This document shows, in pieces, positions 1 to 12,301 of a stretch of DNA of 64,000 nt. A program made the translations under genes and the position numbers. The notes beneath the pieces are model-generated. The model saw only the letters and a program-made list of their open reading frames with translations, was not told the DNA's origin and made no database searches. The number at the start of each line of letters is the position of its first letter. Positions within the stretch are counted from its first letter, which is position 1. Source of the DNA: Coriaria nepalensis. Its lineage: Eukaryota > Streptophyta > Magnoliopsida > Cucurbitales > Coriariaceae. The DNA lies in NCBI GenBank assembly GCA_027186245.1, contig CP114490.1, positions 2,371,001 through 2,435,000 of the forward strand. Reading direction: 5' to 3'.

Positions 1-899
1 TTGACAAAAAGTAGATCAACTCGATCGATGTGGTTTTGTGCATTATGTCTGGTTTGGTCTGATATGGTGTGGCTGTCCCATAGATTGAGAGGAAACTGGT
101 GGTTAGCCGAACCCGGTTTTGGTTGTATTTAAGGGGGTCATGTGCGAGTTAAATTACCATAACAACCCTTCTCTGTCGTAGATAGTAAGTAGTAAGTAAT
201 TGGATAATGTAAGAAAATGAAAGGTTGAAAATTTCTGATAAGGACAGATCTACAAGCTGTTTTAACTGACTGTCTGGCGTTGCTGTCCCGGAGGCTGGAG
301 GTTGGAGCCAGGAGGCTGGGCTGGCCCCATCATGTCCCATCCTTACTAAAATTTTTGTACTTTGGATTAAAAAAAAGGACTATACGACTTATACGTATTT
401 CAATTAGACTGTGATGCACAGATTTGTATTGTTATTATTATTTTTTTAGCAGTTTTGACTGTTTCTACTCATTGAAATAGAAGATGCTTATGTCATGGAT
501 GGTTGCGTATCAAAGTTGAGATATTACGACATGTTTGATTGCATTTTTTCAAAGAAAAATAAAATAAAAAATTCCAAAGATATTTTTAGAAATAGGTAGA
601 ATTGTTTATTCTATTAATCCGAATAATTAAATTTTTATATTAATTAAATTTTTAAAAAATGTAAGTAAATTCTATTAAAATATTTTATATCGAGTTTTAT
701 AAATGATAAATTTTCGGTAGAAGCAATTTTTTAGATACATAATAAAAAAAAAAAAATAAAAATTTTGAATATAATATTTACTGATTTGGTGAGTATTTGA
801 AAAAAATAATGGGACTCAATATTATATTGATATCATTAAGAATATGTAAGAATAAATTGTAATTAGTATTTGATCGGTAGATATGATATCTAGCGAATT
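1..899. other. AT-rich spacer without a recognised gene
   Basis: No reading frame longer than about 60 codons and no family motif was seen on either strand. The first 350 bases are less AT-rich than the rest and could belong to a neighbouring gene outside the window, but nothing identifies one. Confidence 0.5.
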
Positions 900-1610
900 C
901 TCTATTGTAGTAGTATTTCATCAAGAGTTGACTTTAAGTCCATACCTCTTCGTTTTGGTTGTGAATGAGTTAATGAAACATATTAAGAAATTAGGTATGT
1001 TAATATATATTGTATATAGATGATATCGTTCTAACTGATAAAACTAGAGAATGTATAAATTAAAAACTAGATAGATGACATGAGACTGTAGAAAGTAATA
1101 ATTTTAGAATTAATCACTTGAAGATAGAATATCTAACTTGTAATTTTGATCCCGAATCTCGAAGGAAGTGAAATTCAATTGAAATCGACGATAGAGAGAT
1201 CCTATAGTGTGCATTTTTTTTATTATTTAAGATTTATTATCCAAAAAATTGAGGATATTCGAAAAAATATATACTATAAAATTAAAGCAGATTGCATGAA
1301 GTAAAAAAATGACATTATGAATCTTATGCGATGAAAATATATCTGTAAAGTTGAATATAAAATATTACAAAATAATCGTTCGACGGACTATACTTTATGG
1401 TTAGGAATGTTAGGCTATTACGGACTAACATATGGATAAAATGACAATAACATAGATGTATATACTAAAATAGATGTGCAATAAAACATGAGATGATAAA
1501 ATCAAGAATAACTTGATTCAAAATTATTTAAATATAACTCTTATAGAAAACAAAATTAGAGAGACATTTAATATAATTTGGTCACACGTAGAAAAGATCA
1601 AACACGGCCC
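900..1610 (+). mobile_element. Decayed RTE-type LINE, reverse transcriptase end
   Basis: Broken plus-strand frames give pieces of a non-LTR reverse transcriptase: around 925-1000 LTLSPYLFVLVVNEL, where the family has LSPYLFALVMDEL; around 1010-1030 a decayed FADDIVL site (VYRDDIVLTD with shifts); around 1115-1140 a remnant of the SKTEYLEC segment. From about 1395 to 1610 the C-terminal region follows, including RRTILYG, HMDKMTI and KIRETFNIIWSHVEK, which match the usual MLYG-ECWA, MRMLRWMCG and RWFGHV blocks of plant RTE-like LINEs. Stops and frameshifts are frequent, so it is inactive. The 5' end was not found. Confidence 0.7.
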
Positions 1611-1720
1611 TAATTCGTCAAAATTTAAATTAAAAAATAAATGGAGAGCATAGACAAAAAAGTATGTCATTAAAATTTTAGATAAAAATAGTAAAAAAAA
1701 ATATACTAAATTTTAAATTA

Positions 1721-1754
<34 letters not shown>
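1721..1754. repeat. (AT)n microsatellite
   Basis: About 15 uninterrupted AT units lie in an AT-rich spacer. The stretch from 1611 to 2402 around it holds no recognisable gene; its last few hundred bases are probably the 3' flank of the membrin gene on the minus strand. Confidence 0.9.
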
Positions 1755-1756
<2 letters not shown>

Positions 1757-2402
1757 CCCATAATTTAAAAAACCAATATTTCTATAACCGACATAAAAAA
1801 TAACAAAAATAGACTTTCAATAATGACGACCTTATATAAAGTTTAACCTATACACAGTTATCGACATGAATGCACTGTAAGAACTTCTATTTATTTTTTT
1901 GGGACCAAAATGTAAAATCTGATTTAATGAGTCAATTTTATAATATTTTTTTTTGAATCTTTGATAAGCAAGTTAACACCTGCGTATACTAGATTTTATA
2001 CATTCCGCCGTCGAAACGGTTGACCGTGGCTAACAATCGTTCAATGATACTACTATATTTCATATTTTTTTCCTTTCGACTGTAAGACCAATATCAAAGT
2101 TAAGCAAAGTTGCCAAGATGAAATGGGCTAGGTATAAAAGCTCTCTTCAACAATCAATAGAATACATGACAATTAATTGGAATGATGTAGCTTTCTTCAA
2201 TTGACCTCTCAGGTAGTCCTCTAGTTGGAAGCTCTTCTGTCTTTAGTACGTAGATCCATCTCGAAAATTCGTATCAACTTAATGGATTTGTAGAGCCTCA
2301 ATAGTAGTAGATTAAATTGGAAGCAAAATGAGGGGTAAAAGTATAGTACCATCCTTTTGAAGGTGGGGAGAAAACGATCGGAACAATCAGTATCTGGTTT
2401 AA

Positions 2403-4266
2403 CTATCCTGTCCACCTCCAGAACACGAACAAGATGACGACTGTCAAGAACATGCCGGCATATTTGATCCAGTTGTCAACCCGGTGCCGCCTTTCTATTA
2501 GTTTGAGAACAGAGTTAGAGAGGCCCACTGTGTTGAGGACATCCAATGCCTTCCTTTGCGCTCTCTGAGCCAGAAATTAAGAGTAAATTCACAAGGCATT
2601 ATTAGCTCGGAGAAAGCAATCTTCTTGTTCATGTGATGTATAATGATAAAAGTATTTTTCTTAAAACCCCATATTCTATCAAAAGGACAGGAGTTTTTTC
2701 TTTTAAAATCTTTACAGAAACGATCCACAAAAGTGGGTATGGATATAAAGATGTGACAACTGCAGTAAAAGAGAGCCTATAATATAAACATCTAACAGAG
2801 CATGAGGTTTTATTAATTTTTCCGGAGATAGGATTTTCAATTGAGTACACATCATCTTGTTACTGAATGATGGAATGAGTGCATGTGAGTGCAGAAAATG
2901 TGTTAGAATTTTTCTTCAATTTCTGTTTGTGCACATACCTTCAGGCGTTCTCTTTGCTCTGAATATTTAAAAAGGATAGCTTCTCCAGTTGCGTTTGCTT
3001 CTTCCAACATCCGGGACGAATTACGAACCGATCGCCTAGCTTGTGCCTCATCATCAAAAATTCTCAAAATGTGGGAAGCCTCCCCATTCTACAACCACAA
3101 AACAAGACATCAAACTTTATAAGTAAATGAGATTCAGCTCCTAAACCAATACCAAAAAGTTATACTGAATTACAAAGTGAAAGAAAAAAAGTACATACAG
3201 CTCTTCCAAGCAGTTCTGCTCTCTCCTTTGCTTCTGCCATCCGCTTCTGATTCCTTAAAAAATACTTGTCCAGACTCTGTTTCAGCGATTCAGCCTCCTC
3301 TGCAACCTGTTCCACTTTTCTGCAGGAGAACATAGCACAACTTTAGGACACAATCTGAGTTGTCATAATAAATCTTCAACACAATTGAGCTCTTAAAATG
3401 GGTCTGAAGATACCAAATATTTAAGTGAATGAAAAGGAGATAGGAGGTGAGGGACTGGGGGGTAGGCAATAAATGTAAAAGCTAATATCCTGCTTAGTGT
3501 AAACACTGAAATTTCAACAACAGCAAACATAATTACGAAATGAAAGGCATCTGATCATCTACTTGTCTAATGACTGCCCAACTCTATCATCCATGATATT
3601 GGTATTAGAATATATTATGGTTCAAATTTAGTGGTTAATGTTTCAAAACAGATCAGCTTCGTTAGAAAAAAAGAAAAGAAAAGTTCCACGATTGAGACTA
3701 CCAGAAACAACTGGTGGCACAACATAAGCCCGATTTAAGTTGTGATGAATCTGATATCCCAGACTTGAGCTAAAGCTTATGAATACCTAGAAGGTGTAAT
3801 GCAGAATTCAGAAGGAAGCAAATCTAACAGAAGAAAACAGGGGAACGAAGACTAGTAGAAGAAGAAATTAGAGAAGAAAAGCAACTGCGCAAATAGTTGC
3901 ATGTACCAGGGAGGTATAATACAAAATTCATCTTAGATATGAGAAACTCGCATCCTCTTCTAAAAATTGGGCAAGGATCAAATGTAACGCATCGAATACG
4001 AACCTTTTCCAGAGATCACGCTGAGACTTAGCACCAACAGAGCACCAGAGACGGTCCATCTCGACGCAGAGCGACTGGATCTGAGTGATGTCCCTCTTGA
4101 TCGAGAAGGAGAGCTCGGGAGAATCCATGCCTGTAGAGGTCGAGTATTCGAGCCGCTCGAGCTTCTCAAGGCCATCCCTGGTCCTCAGCAGGAGCTTCTT
4201 CGCGTTCTGGTAAATCTCCGATAGCGTTCCTCCTCCTCCTCCTTCCATGGAAGCCACGGCGATCAC
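2403..4266 (-). CDS. Membrin-like Golgi Qb-SNARE (MEMB11/12 family)
   Basis: Four exons on the minus strand: 4266-4004, 3319-3199, 3088-2939 and 2564-2403. All have GT-AG borders and give 231 residues, close to the 225 or so of Arabidopsis MEMB11. Membrins are Qb-SNAREs of the ER-Golgi and early Golgi fusion machinery. The N-terminal helical part carries MDSPELSFSIKRDI and KSQRDLWKRKVEQ. The SNARE helix runs through the third and fourth exons (ILRIFDDEAQA to LNTVGLSNSVLKLIERR). A single C-terminal anchor, WIKYAGMFLTVVILFVFW, ends the protein, as in other membrins. The first ATG (4266) adds six residues before a second possible start at 4248 (MEGGGGG); I cannot decide between them. The gene is divergent from the DUF639 gene, with 395 bp between the starts. 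Confidence 0.92.
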
Positions 4267-4661
4267 AGAGAGATGGTTGGAAATTCGGATTTGAAATGAG
4301 GAAGACGAGAATGGACCTCTTCGTATCGATTTCGCCTTTTCTTTCTTTTTTTTATTTTAATTTTTTTGGCCAAATTCGTTTCGATTAAGAAACGAGGCGT
4401 TTAATGGGCAGTGTAAACAAATGTCATTGAACCAGTCAGTACTTGGTACCCAAAAAAACCCGGTTCATACGACTTGTGGCCCAATGCACCGATCCAGGAA
4501 TACTGCATGGAATAAGTTAGCATGCACCGCGCATTGCTGCATGGCTACGATGACGTGGATCACTTGATAGTTACACGTATATCCACACCCCCCTTCGTCT
4601 ACTAAGGCTCTCTCCATCCTCTCTCTCTCTCTTTTTCTCTGCAAATCCCAGAACTGAAACA
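4267..4661. promoter_or_regulatory. Shared divergent promoter region, membrin / DUF639
   Basis: The 395 bp between two divergent start codons must hold both promoters and 5' leaders. A CT-rich tract (about 4611-4642) lies just before the DUF639 ATG, typical of plant 5' leaders. No clear TATA box was seen for either gene. Confidence 0.55.
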
Positions 4662-7600
4662 ATGACATCGACGAAACACCTCTCAACGGTGGCGAACGAC
4701 GTCGTCGCGCGATCTGCTTTGAGGCTAGGCACGTCGGTGGAGAAACTTGTGGAAGAGTTTGAAGCAACGTCATCGTCGTCATCATCATCATGGATCGTTA
4801 ATAACAGTGAGGGTGATAATGATATTCATAATCAGGCGCCATTAGCAGGAAGCTATTCCAGAAAGCTTGTGGAATTTTGCAGTTCCAAGGCTTTGACTGA
4901 TATTTGCCAGAACATAGTGGAAGAGATCAACGATGGCTCGTTCAGTCGCTTCACTTTTGATATGATGCTCGCTTGGGAGGTCCCTTCTTCTGCTGATGAA
5001 GAGTGCTATACGGTGCGTTTCATTTCTTTTAAGTGGGGAAACGATGATCTTTTTCATACATCCGTGCTTATGTTCTTACTTTCTTGATGCTGAAGGAATG
5101 TGTTGCGAAGGAAAAAGAAGAGAAGAAGGTATCCACACAAGTGCCTCCGGAGCAGGACGAGATTTCTCTTTTCTATTCAGACCTCATGCCATTACTTGTA
5201 AGCATTTTTAACCTTGACATAACACATGATATACTAAGTAATTAGGATCAAGCACATGTTAATTATTATTGTCGAGCCGGGTTTAGGTTTGCAATCTGAT
5301 CATATCACTGTCTTACTTTTGTGAGTTGTATAATTGGGGTAGGTTGATAATGATCCGGATGTTGGAGAAGATGCATTTGTATGGTTGGCTTCATTAGTTC
5401 CACTGGTTGCGGATATTGTCAATGCGAGATTTACTTTCGAAACTCTCACCGCCCCTACGGCTTACCGCCTTCATTACCCTGCCTACGACAAATTTCTCAA
5501 GGAAACTGACAAGTGAGATCTTATATAACCCTTTCCGAGACATTCACAATTATGATCTAGAATCGTTTTAGTAGAGGATTTAAGCCGGTTTTGACGAATT
5601 TCATGTTTTGATTATCTTTCTTTTGTACTAGTTGTAACGAGAATTGTGAAATTTATTTTTCAGACAGATAAGAAATTTACAAAAGCAGACAACTCCAACG
5701 GGCGTTGAGCTAGTGGATGACGAGTTTATATTGCATTTGGAGGGGACCGCGGGCACGCAGAGAGTAGTGCGCCACATCGGAGCAACAAGCTGGCCAGGTT
5801 TGACCTCGAACATACTGGTCGCCCGATTAGGTTCATTGTTCTAGTATCTTGATCTTGAGATGGTTGATAATTAATTCGTCTAAACAGAAGGTTGGTTTGT
5901 TATTTAGGTAGGCTCACATTAACTAACTATAGTCTCTATTTTGAGGCTTCTGGCGTGATGACATATGAAGATGCACTTAAGATAGACCTTTCAAAGGATA
6001 TCAAGCACAGTGTGAAACCAGCTTCCACCGGTCCATGGGGTGCCCCGCTTTTTGACAAGGCCATTGTCTATGAGTCCCCAGAAAAGTAAGAACTAGTTTT
6101 CTTACTTATTATTGTTAATTTTCTTGGGTCAAATTATTTGCCTCCGTTGCATAATATGATTGTTGCCATTGTTCTTGGGAGGTTGTTCGAGTAGCATGTG
6201 TTGAGCTCCAATTTTGGTTTTGGTAAACTAGAGATTGTTCAAGTTGTGTTTTAGTTAGAATGTGAGACAAGATTAACTAAGATTTTGCCCAAATTTTGTG
6301 GGCTCAAAAATGGATGTTGGACCCAAATTGGAGTTTCTGAAGTTGAACCAGATTGACCCTAAAAAGAGTGATTGTTAATCTTGATATATAACTAATTTGA
6401 ATCATATCGATCCAATCGAGTTTCTAGATCGGAAGGCTTTGTGCTAGAATTTCCGGAGATAACAAGCTCCACAAGACGTGACCATTGGCTCGCGCTCATC
6501 AAAGAGATCATGCTTTTGCATCGTTTTCTTTCAAAGTTCAAGGTGGAGTGTCCCTTACAAACATGGGAGATGCATTCTCGGACAATATTAGGGATCATAA
6601 GGCTCCATGGGGCAAGGGAGTTGCTAAGGATCTCTCCCCCCTCGCCAACCAAGTTCTTAATCTTTGCCTTGTGTGATGAAATCCCGAAGGGTGACTACGT
6701 GCTTGAAGAGCTAAGTGAGAGCCTAAAGAAGGTCAATTGCTCACACCCGTGTAGTGCCACTTCTATCCTACGGACTATGAACATGGCACAACTTAATATC
6801 CCGCCTGTAGAGATCAAAGCAGTTGGCGACGAAATTAATGGACGTGGAGAGGCACACCCGTCGTTAGAAACGGCCGTTAATCAAGCCAAAGAAGAAGAGA
6901 AAGAACATGCTATTGCCAAAGCTACGGCCGAGGAGTTAAAGGAGGAAGGAATCAGTAAAAGCGCAGCTGTCTTAATAGTAAGCTTGCAGTCAAATATATT
7001 CGATTGAGAGAGTTCTTCACTCCATATTTATGAGATTATATAATTGTATGTACAGGAGTTGCTAAAGCCGCTTAAAGGCGTGTTAACGTGGTTTAATGAA
7101 GTCCTCACTGGGGAAAGACCTGCCACCACTGTATCTTTTCTTGCAGCCGCTCTTATTATAACCTACAAGTAAGCTTCTAGCCCTCATCCCATTCTTCACT
7201 TTTTCGGGAAGATCTCTGCGTTAGCTTATGTAATGATGATAAAATGTAGGGAATGGGTGGGTAAAGCCTTGGCCGGATTTCTGCTATGGGTGGTGTTGAA
7301 AATGTTGAGAGCGAGAAAACAAAGGATTAATGAGAAGTGCAAGGAGATAGTCGTGTCAACCGCCTCTAACCAGAGTACGATAGAGAGCATAGTGACGGCT
7401 CAACAAGGGTTACAAACCGTTCATGAGATGGTTCAGACTGCAAACGTCGCCGTCTTAAAGATGTGGTCCATATTCATCTCTAAGGCTCGTAAGGTATATA
7501 CAAGCCGTACTTCCTCCCGCTAACGTTTGCTACCTTGTTTATACTTTATATATCTTGTGATGATGTATTGAATATTGATTGAACTGGTTTCTTGTGTTTG

Positions 7601-7833
7601 GGATTATGATGATGAAGCATGCGGATATGGTGATGATGGCCTTAAGCGGGTCAGCGATCGTATTAGCATTAATCCCGACAAAGTACATAATCATGGGGGT
7701 GATTTTGTACACATTTATGATGACATCAAATATGGGAAAACGCTTGATGGGCAATATGGAAAGGGGTGACAGAAGACTCAAAGAATGGTGGGACTCTATA
7801 CCGATTATCCATGTTCGGGTTGTAGACAGTTAA
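4662..7833 (+). CDS. DUF639 family membrane protein
   Basis: Nine exons: 4662-5012, 5096-5197, 5343-5512, 5664-5797, 5908-6085, 6428-6977, 7056-7168, 7250-7493 and 7618-7833. Every junction keeps frame, and the total of 2,058 nt gives 685 residues, normal for the plant DUF639 family, whose biochemical role is unknown. Typical blocks are SWPGRLTLTNYSLYFEA around residues 250-265, FEVPEI-like FVLEFPEITSSTRRDHW after residue 310, and a C-terminal third rich in hydrophobic helices (SFLAAALIITY, LAGFLLWVVLKML, SAIVLALIPTKYIIMGVILY) that suggests two to four membrane spans. An acidic and lysine-rich stretch (about residues 455-485) precedes them. The last exon is joined through an AAG acceptor at 7617 in a weak context, so this junction is the least certain. 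Confidence 0.88.
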
Positions 7834-9754
7834 AATAGATCGGTCCGCTCCAATAAATAGGAACTCAATAAGCCCCATTATAGAGCTCTAAGTTACATAT
7901 AAATATAGCCATGTTCTTTTTATGGTCATGATCTTTATACACAGACCATTGATGTATGTGTGTGTTTGCAGTACGCGCAGTGTAGAAACTCGAAAAGAGA
8001 AAGAAACTTATCTGTTTTGGCTTTGATTGAAGGAAGTGATGTGTAGTGCTTAGCCTCCTTCGCTCTACCCATGCATAGTGATGTTATGTGCAATGATACA
8101 CCACCAAAGGTGACCCGATACGTGAAAGAAAAAATTAGAGTACTTTATTGACTCAAAATATGAGCATCCAAATTTTTTTAAAATGTATTTAAAGCATTTG
8201 AAAAAAAAAAACTATAATTCGGTCCATAAACTAAAATTAAAATTTAATTAAATAATCTTTCAATTTTGAATGAATGAATGATTATAGAAAGGGAGATTCA
8301 ATTTACTATATGTTAACGTTGGGAAAATGCGCATAATAATTGATAAAAATGTAAGAATTATATGATTATAAATATCTAATCAATCAATATAAAAAAATAA
8401 AATATTTAATATAATAAATTTAGACTATATTTATATTATAATTAAAAAATTAAATGAACATTATTTATTATCATATTGCTAAGAAAATTAAATATATTAT
8501 GATAGATAGACGAAAAATATATAAATTTGAAAAGATAAATTAATGAAATAAATACAAGATATAATTAATGAAATGAATTACTTGAAAGAATAAGTGAATA
8601 AATTCAAGAATATTTTAATAAATTTAAAATTAAATATGAATTTTATACTATAGCACAAGATAAAATCTATATTATGCTTATTTTTAAAATGTGATAAATT
8701 AATGGAATGAATAACAAAAGATAAGAAGATATCCAATCCTTGAATAATGGATTAAAGACTTTCACTCTTATGAGAATATGATGTTCTAATCATTATCCCT
8801 AATAATATATCTTAAGAAATTAGAAATATACTTTTCCGAAGGAAAAATGATAAGTGTCGTGTCGATTTGTAGAAAATAAATTCACTGAATCATAGAGAAA
8901 ATTCATGAGCATTCCTTGATTTTTTATCAGTGATTAATTGAGTGTTTGTTGGATAATTGGTGATATGTGTTCATCTCTTTTTTGCCTACACTAATGCCTT
9001 TTATTTATAGGTAAATGAGCTAATAATATCATTATAAATAAGTCAAGTCGAACTTCACTCCCTCCTCAATTCTAGTGCCACTTACCCACTTTGTAGGTCT
9101 CACCACATTTTTTGTTATATGATTATTTGACTCAACTTCCGGTAGAATCTAGTTAACTTTGAATCTAGATTTATTGAATAAACTCCACTCTCCCCCTTCA
9201 AGTTCAGCCAACTCCCTCTCTCCCTCCTACATTTTCAGCCGAAAATTGTGGGGAGTTAAGAACGGTAAACTTTTAGTCGTTTTTTGAAAGAAAATTGTTT
9301 AGACAAGTGTCTCGATTGAATTTTTTTTTTTTCCTTGCAAATTCGGCTGAACCTCCTTCGATAGATAGAGATAATTTTGTCTTTTATTCAAACGATCAAT
9401 ATTCTACTTTTAGTAATTATGATCAATGTGTAAATAATTTATAGTCATTTTTTGTATTATGGCATCAATTCAAGTAATTTCTTTATTTTATTATAAGTAT
9501 ATCATACATAACCAAATTTACTTAATATAATAAGTCATATTCAATCGACCAAAAATTAATTAATGCCTAATTAAAATTAAAACCAATTCATATTTCATTT
9601 GAACTCTTAGTCTCATAAGCTCTTACGCATGTCAAACATATTTTATGTATCAACACTACAATAAGCTGAAGTTTTGACCAAAATACATTTTGTAAACGCT
9701 GTTCCAAACTTTAATACGAATTTATAAGGAAAACAAAAAACGCTGACAATATTA
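7834..9754. other. AT-rich spacer, no gene seen
   Basis: The start is the probable 3' UTR of the DUF639 gene. The rest is AT-rich with no coding stretch and no recognisable transposon protein. The interval 9170-9360, rich in CT tracts, has no identified role. Confidence 0.6.
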
Positions 9755-9827
9755 TGGAGATGCGGGGGATCGAACCCCGTGCCTCTCGCATGCAAAGCGA
9801 GCGCTCTACCATTTGAGCTACATCCCC
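9755..9827 (-). tRNA. tRNA-Ala (anticodon TGC)
   Basis: Read on the minus strand this is a complete 73-nt cloverleaf. The acceptor stem GGGGATG pairs with CATCTCC with one G-U pair. The D arm is GCTC/GAGC, the anticodon stem CTCGC/GCGAG closes the loop TTTGCAT (anticodon TGC), and the T arm CGGGG/CCCCG closes TTCGATC. The discriminator base is A. There is no intron. A run of six T on the transcribed strand (plus-strand A run 9735-9740) about 15 nt past the 3' end fits a polymerase III terminator. The form is a nuclear-type tRNA-Ala. Confidence 0.96.
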
Positions 9828-10211
9828 ATCTTCTTCCTTCTTGCTATTGTGTATAATCATGTATAAAAACTATACGCTGCCGTTAACGAAGTTGCAGATT
9901 CAGTTTTGAGTGAGAGAACCCTTAAACCCTTTTCTTCCTTCCTCACATCGCACGCCGGCGAATACAACACCAGCACCACCAGGTATGACATCCGTTTCTC
10001 TCTTTTCTACTCTGTTAAGCTGCTTCGACTTTTCTCTGTCTCTGGACCAAGTTTTCCGATGGGAGCTTTGTGGATTGTTCGATTCATTGTCATATTCCAG
10101 CTAAAGTTCGATGTCTAAAAAATTTTCCAACGCAATGATAATGATCGGTGATGCCTACAGGTGGATATTTTTCCTGGACAATTTTTGATACCTGTGTTTT
10201 TTCTCCAAATA

Positions 10212-11614
10212 ATGGGATGGAAAGCTGCTGAAAAACTCATTAGGCACTGGAAGATTCTCAGAGGAGATAATGTAATGGCCTCTTCAAAATTAAGTTATTA
10301 CTATTATAGTGTGCTCTATTTACATTTGATTGACTGTAATAACTTTCTCCATTTTTTGTTGGTTTGTTTGTTACAGGTGACGATAATCAGGGGAAAGGAT
10401 AAAGGCGAGACTGGTACCATCAAGCGTGTTATTCGATCTCAGAATCGTGTTATTGTTGAGGGTAAAAACTTGGTAAGTGAGAGTTTTCAATCTCAATTAT
10501 TATCTGTTGTTATTTTTTTCAGTTTGGTGGGAAGAACCAGTGTGCTTTTTCTTCTTACTGGTGATGTTATGTTTTGCATGTTAGAGTTTGGCCATGTTCA
10601 ATTCATCAGACTAATTGAAATTATAGACTTTTTTGGGTTCTTAAACATGAACAAAAAAATAAAAGAGATTTCATGCTGTTTATGTTTTCCCTTTGACTAG
10701 GATCATTGCATATAGTCATATACTGTAACATAGACTGATATGAAAATATCCATTTACTATAAAGTATCCACAAATACAAAGCATAGACCAAGAAGAAAAC
10801 AGAAATTCCAGTAACATGGGTTGATTTGAACTTGATGGTATTTCTTATGTAGTGTTCTTTTAAGAATATCTGGGAAACAGGTTCTTAATTCAAATAGAAG
10901 CCTTGAAGAGTTGGGAACTGGGACTAGATTTTTATCTGATAATTTTGTCTTTTGATTTCTGTTATCTACTTTGTTATGTTCTATATCATTGAATTTTCAT
11001 TTGTTACTTATCCAGATGAATTGTTAATTCTGGGGTCACTGGAATTTATGATTGAACAATATTTGACATGGCATGACTCACTTGCCTAGTTATGCCCTAT
11101 TGCAGGTAAAGAAACATATCAAACAAGGTCGAGGTCATGAAGGTGGAATTTTTACTGTTGAAGGCCCCCTTCATGCATCAAATGTTCAAGTCGTTGATCC
11201 AGTAACAGGGTAGGTGTATATGATGATATATTTTTATGTTATCTTATGCGGATATAGTTTTTTGGTAAGAGATGGAAGTTATGTTTCGTTTTTGCAGAAA
11301 GCCTTGTAAGGTGGGAGTTAAATATCTTGAAGATGGAACCAAAGTAAGGGTGTCTAGAGGTATTGGAGCATCTGGATCTATAATTCCTCGCCCAGAGATT
11401 CTTAAGATAAGGACAACACCAAGACCAACAATCGGTACTAATCTCTACACCTTGTACTCTCGTCTTTGTTATTTTCTCTTTATTTTTCTTCCTAAAACAT
11501 GCTCATAATTTGCACTTATTTTACATTGCAGCCGGTCCCAAGGATACACCGATGGATGTTGTATGGGAAAAGACTTATGATGCTAAAACAGGGAAGGGCA
11601 TGCCTGAACTTTGA
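10212..11614 (+). CDS. Organellar (probably mitochondrial) ribosomal protein L24, KOW domain
   Basis: Five coding exons: 10212-10271, 10377-10472, 11106-11209, 11298-11434 and 11532-11614, together 480 nt and 159 residues, all in frame with GT-AG borders. It is a large-subunit ribosomal protein uL24: a KOW motif opens the protein (ILRGDNVTIIRGKDKGETG, residues 15-33), followed by VIRSQNRVIVEGKNLVKKH. The closest plant proteins I know carry the same start MGWKAAEKLIRHWKIL and the same end KTYDAKTGKGMP; they are annotated as mitochondrial L24 or KOW-domain proteins. No clear presequence is visible, as in those relatives. A leader intron is likely at about 9982-10160, giving a 5' UTR of two exons. 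Confidence 0.93.
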
Positions 11615-12301
11615 AAGACCATAGTCTTTTTGTCGTGCAATACTTTTTGTTGCCATTATCAGAGGGGTGCTACAAAGAGAGAACGGTTGATTGCTTAAAA
11701 CATGTAACTGATTGTAATTCACTTATCATGAAAAATGTTAGGGATGGTAATGTAGTTAAATTTAGCTTGCAACCATTTTAAAGAAGGCTGTTAGGGTAAT
11801 GTTGGTAATGTTAGGGTGTCTACGATGTTTGTTCAGGAAGTGAAGTATGAGCTTATCATATCTTCTGGACGTCTAAAATTGAATAAGATGCTCATTTGTT
11901 GCGTTTGATTAACGTATTTTGTGGCAACATCATGTCTGGTTATCAGTAATGCTTTTGTGGATCTAATCATTTGAGTTAAAACAAAGTAGATTTTCCTTCA
12001 ACACCAATCAATGTTTGATAAACTAGAGAGCAACGTTGGATAGTTTCAATATCTATGTTTCAATATCTATACCGAGCCAATTTTAACGAGTTCTGAGTCA
12101 ATATTCTCCAAGTTACGGAGAAAGTATCGTGTGATATACCTGGCTGAGGTCAAATTCATGCCTCAAACTAAGGCAGATCCATCCACTGATGCCAATATGA
12201 CTGTTTCCAACTTCCATGATTTTCTTTTTGACATAGCCAAGAAATAACATCATTACAATTCTATTACAGGACCATAATCTATTATTACACCTCACCTGAA
12301 C
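11615..12301. other. Convergent 3' ends of L24 and the RRP6-like gene
   Basis: The interval lies between two stop codons that face each other. It holds the 3' UTRs of both genes and no open frame of note. Two near-repeats (GTTAGGGTAATGTTGGTAATG, about 11790-11812) are minor. Confidence 0.6.
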
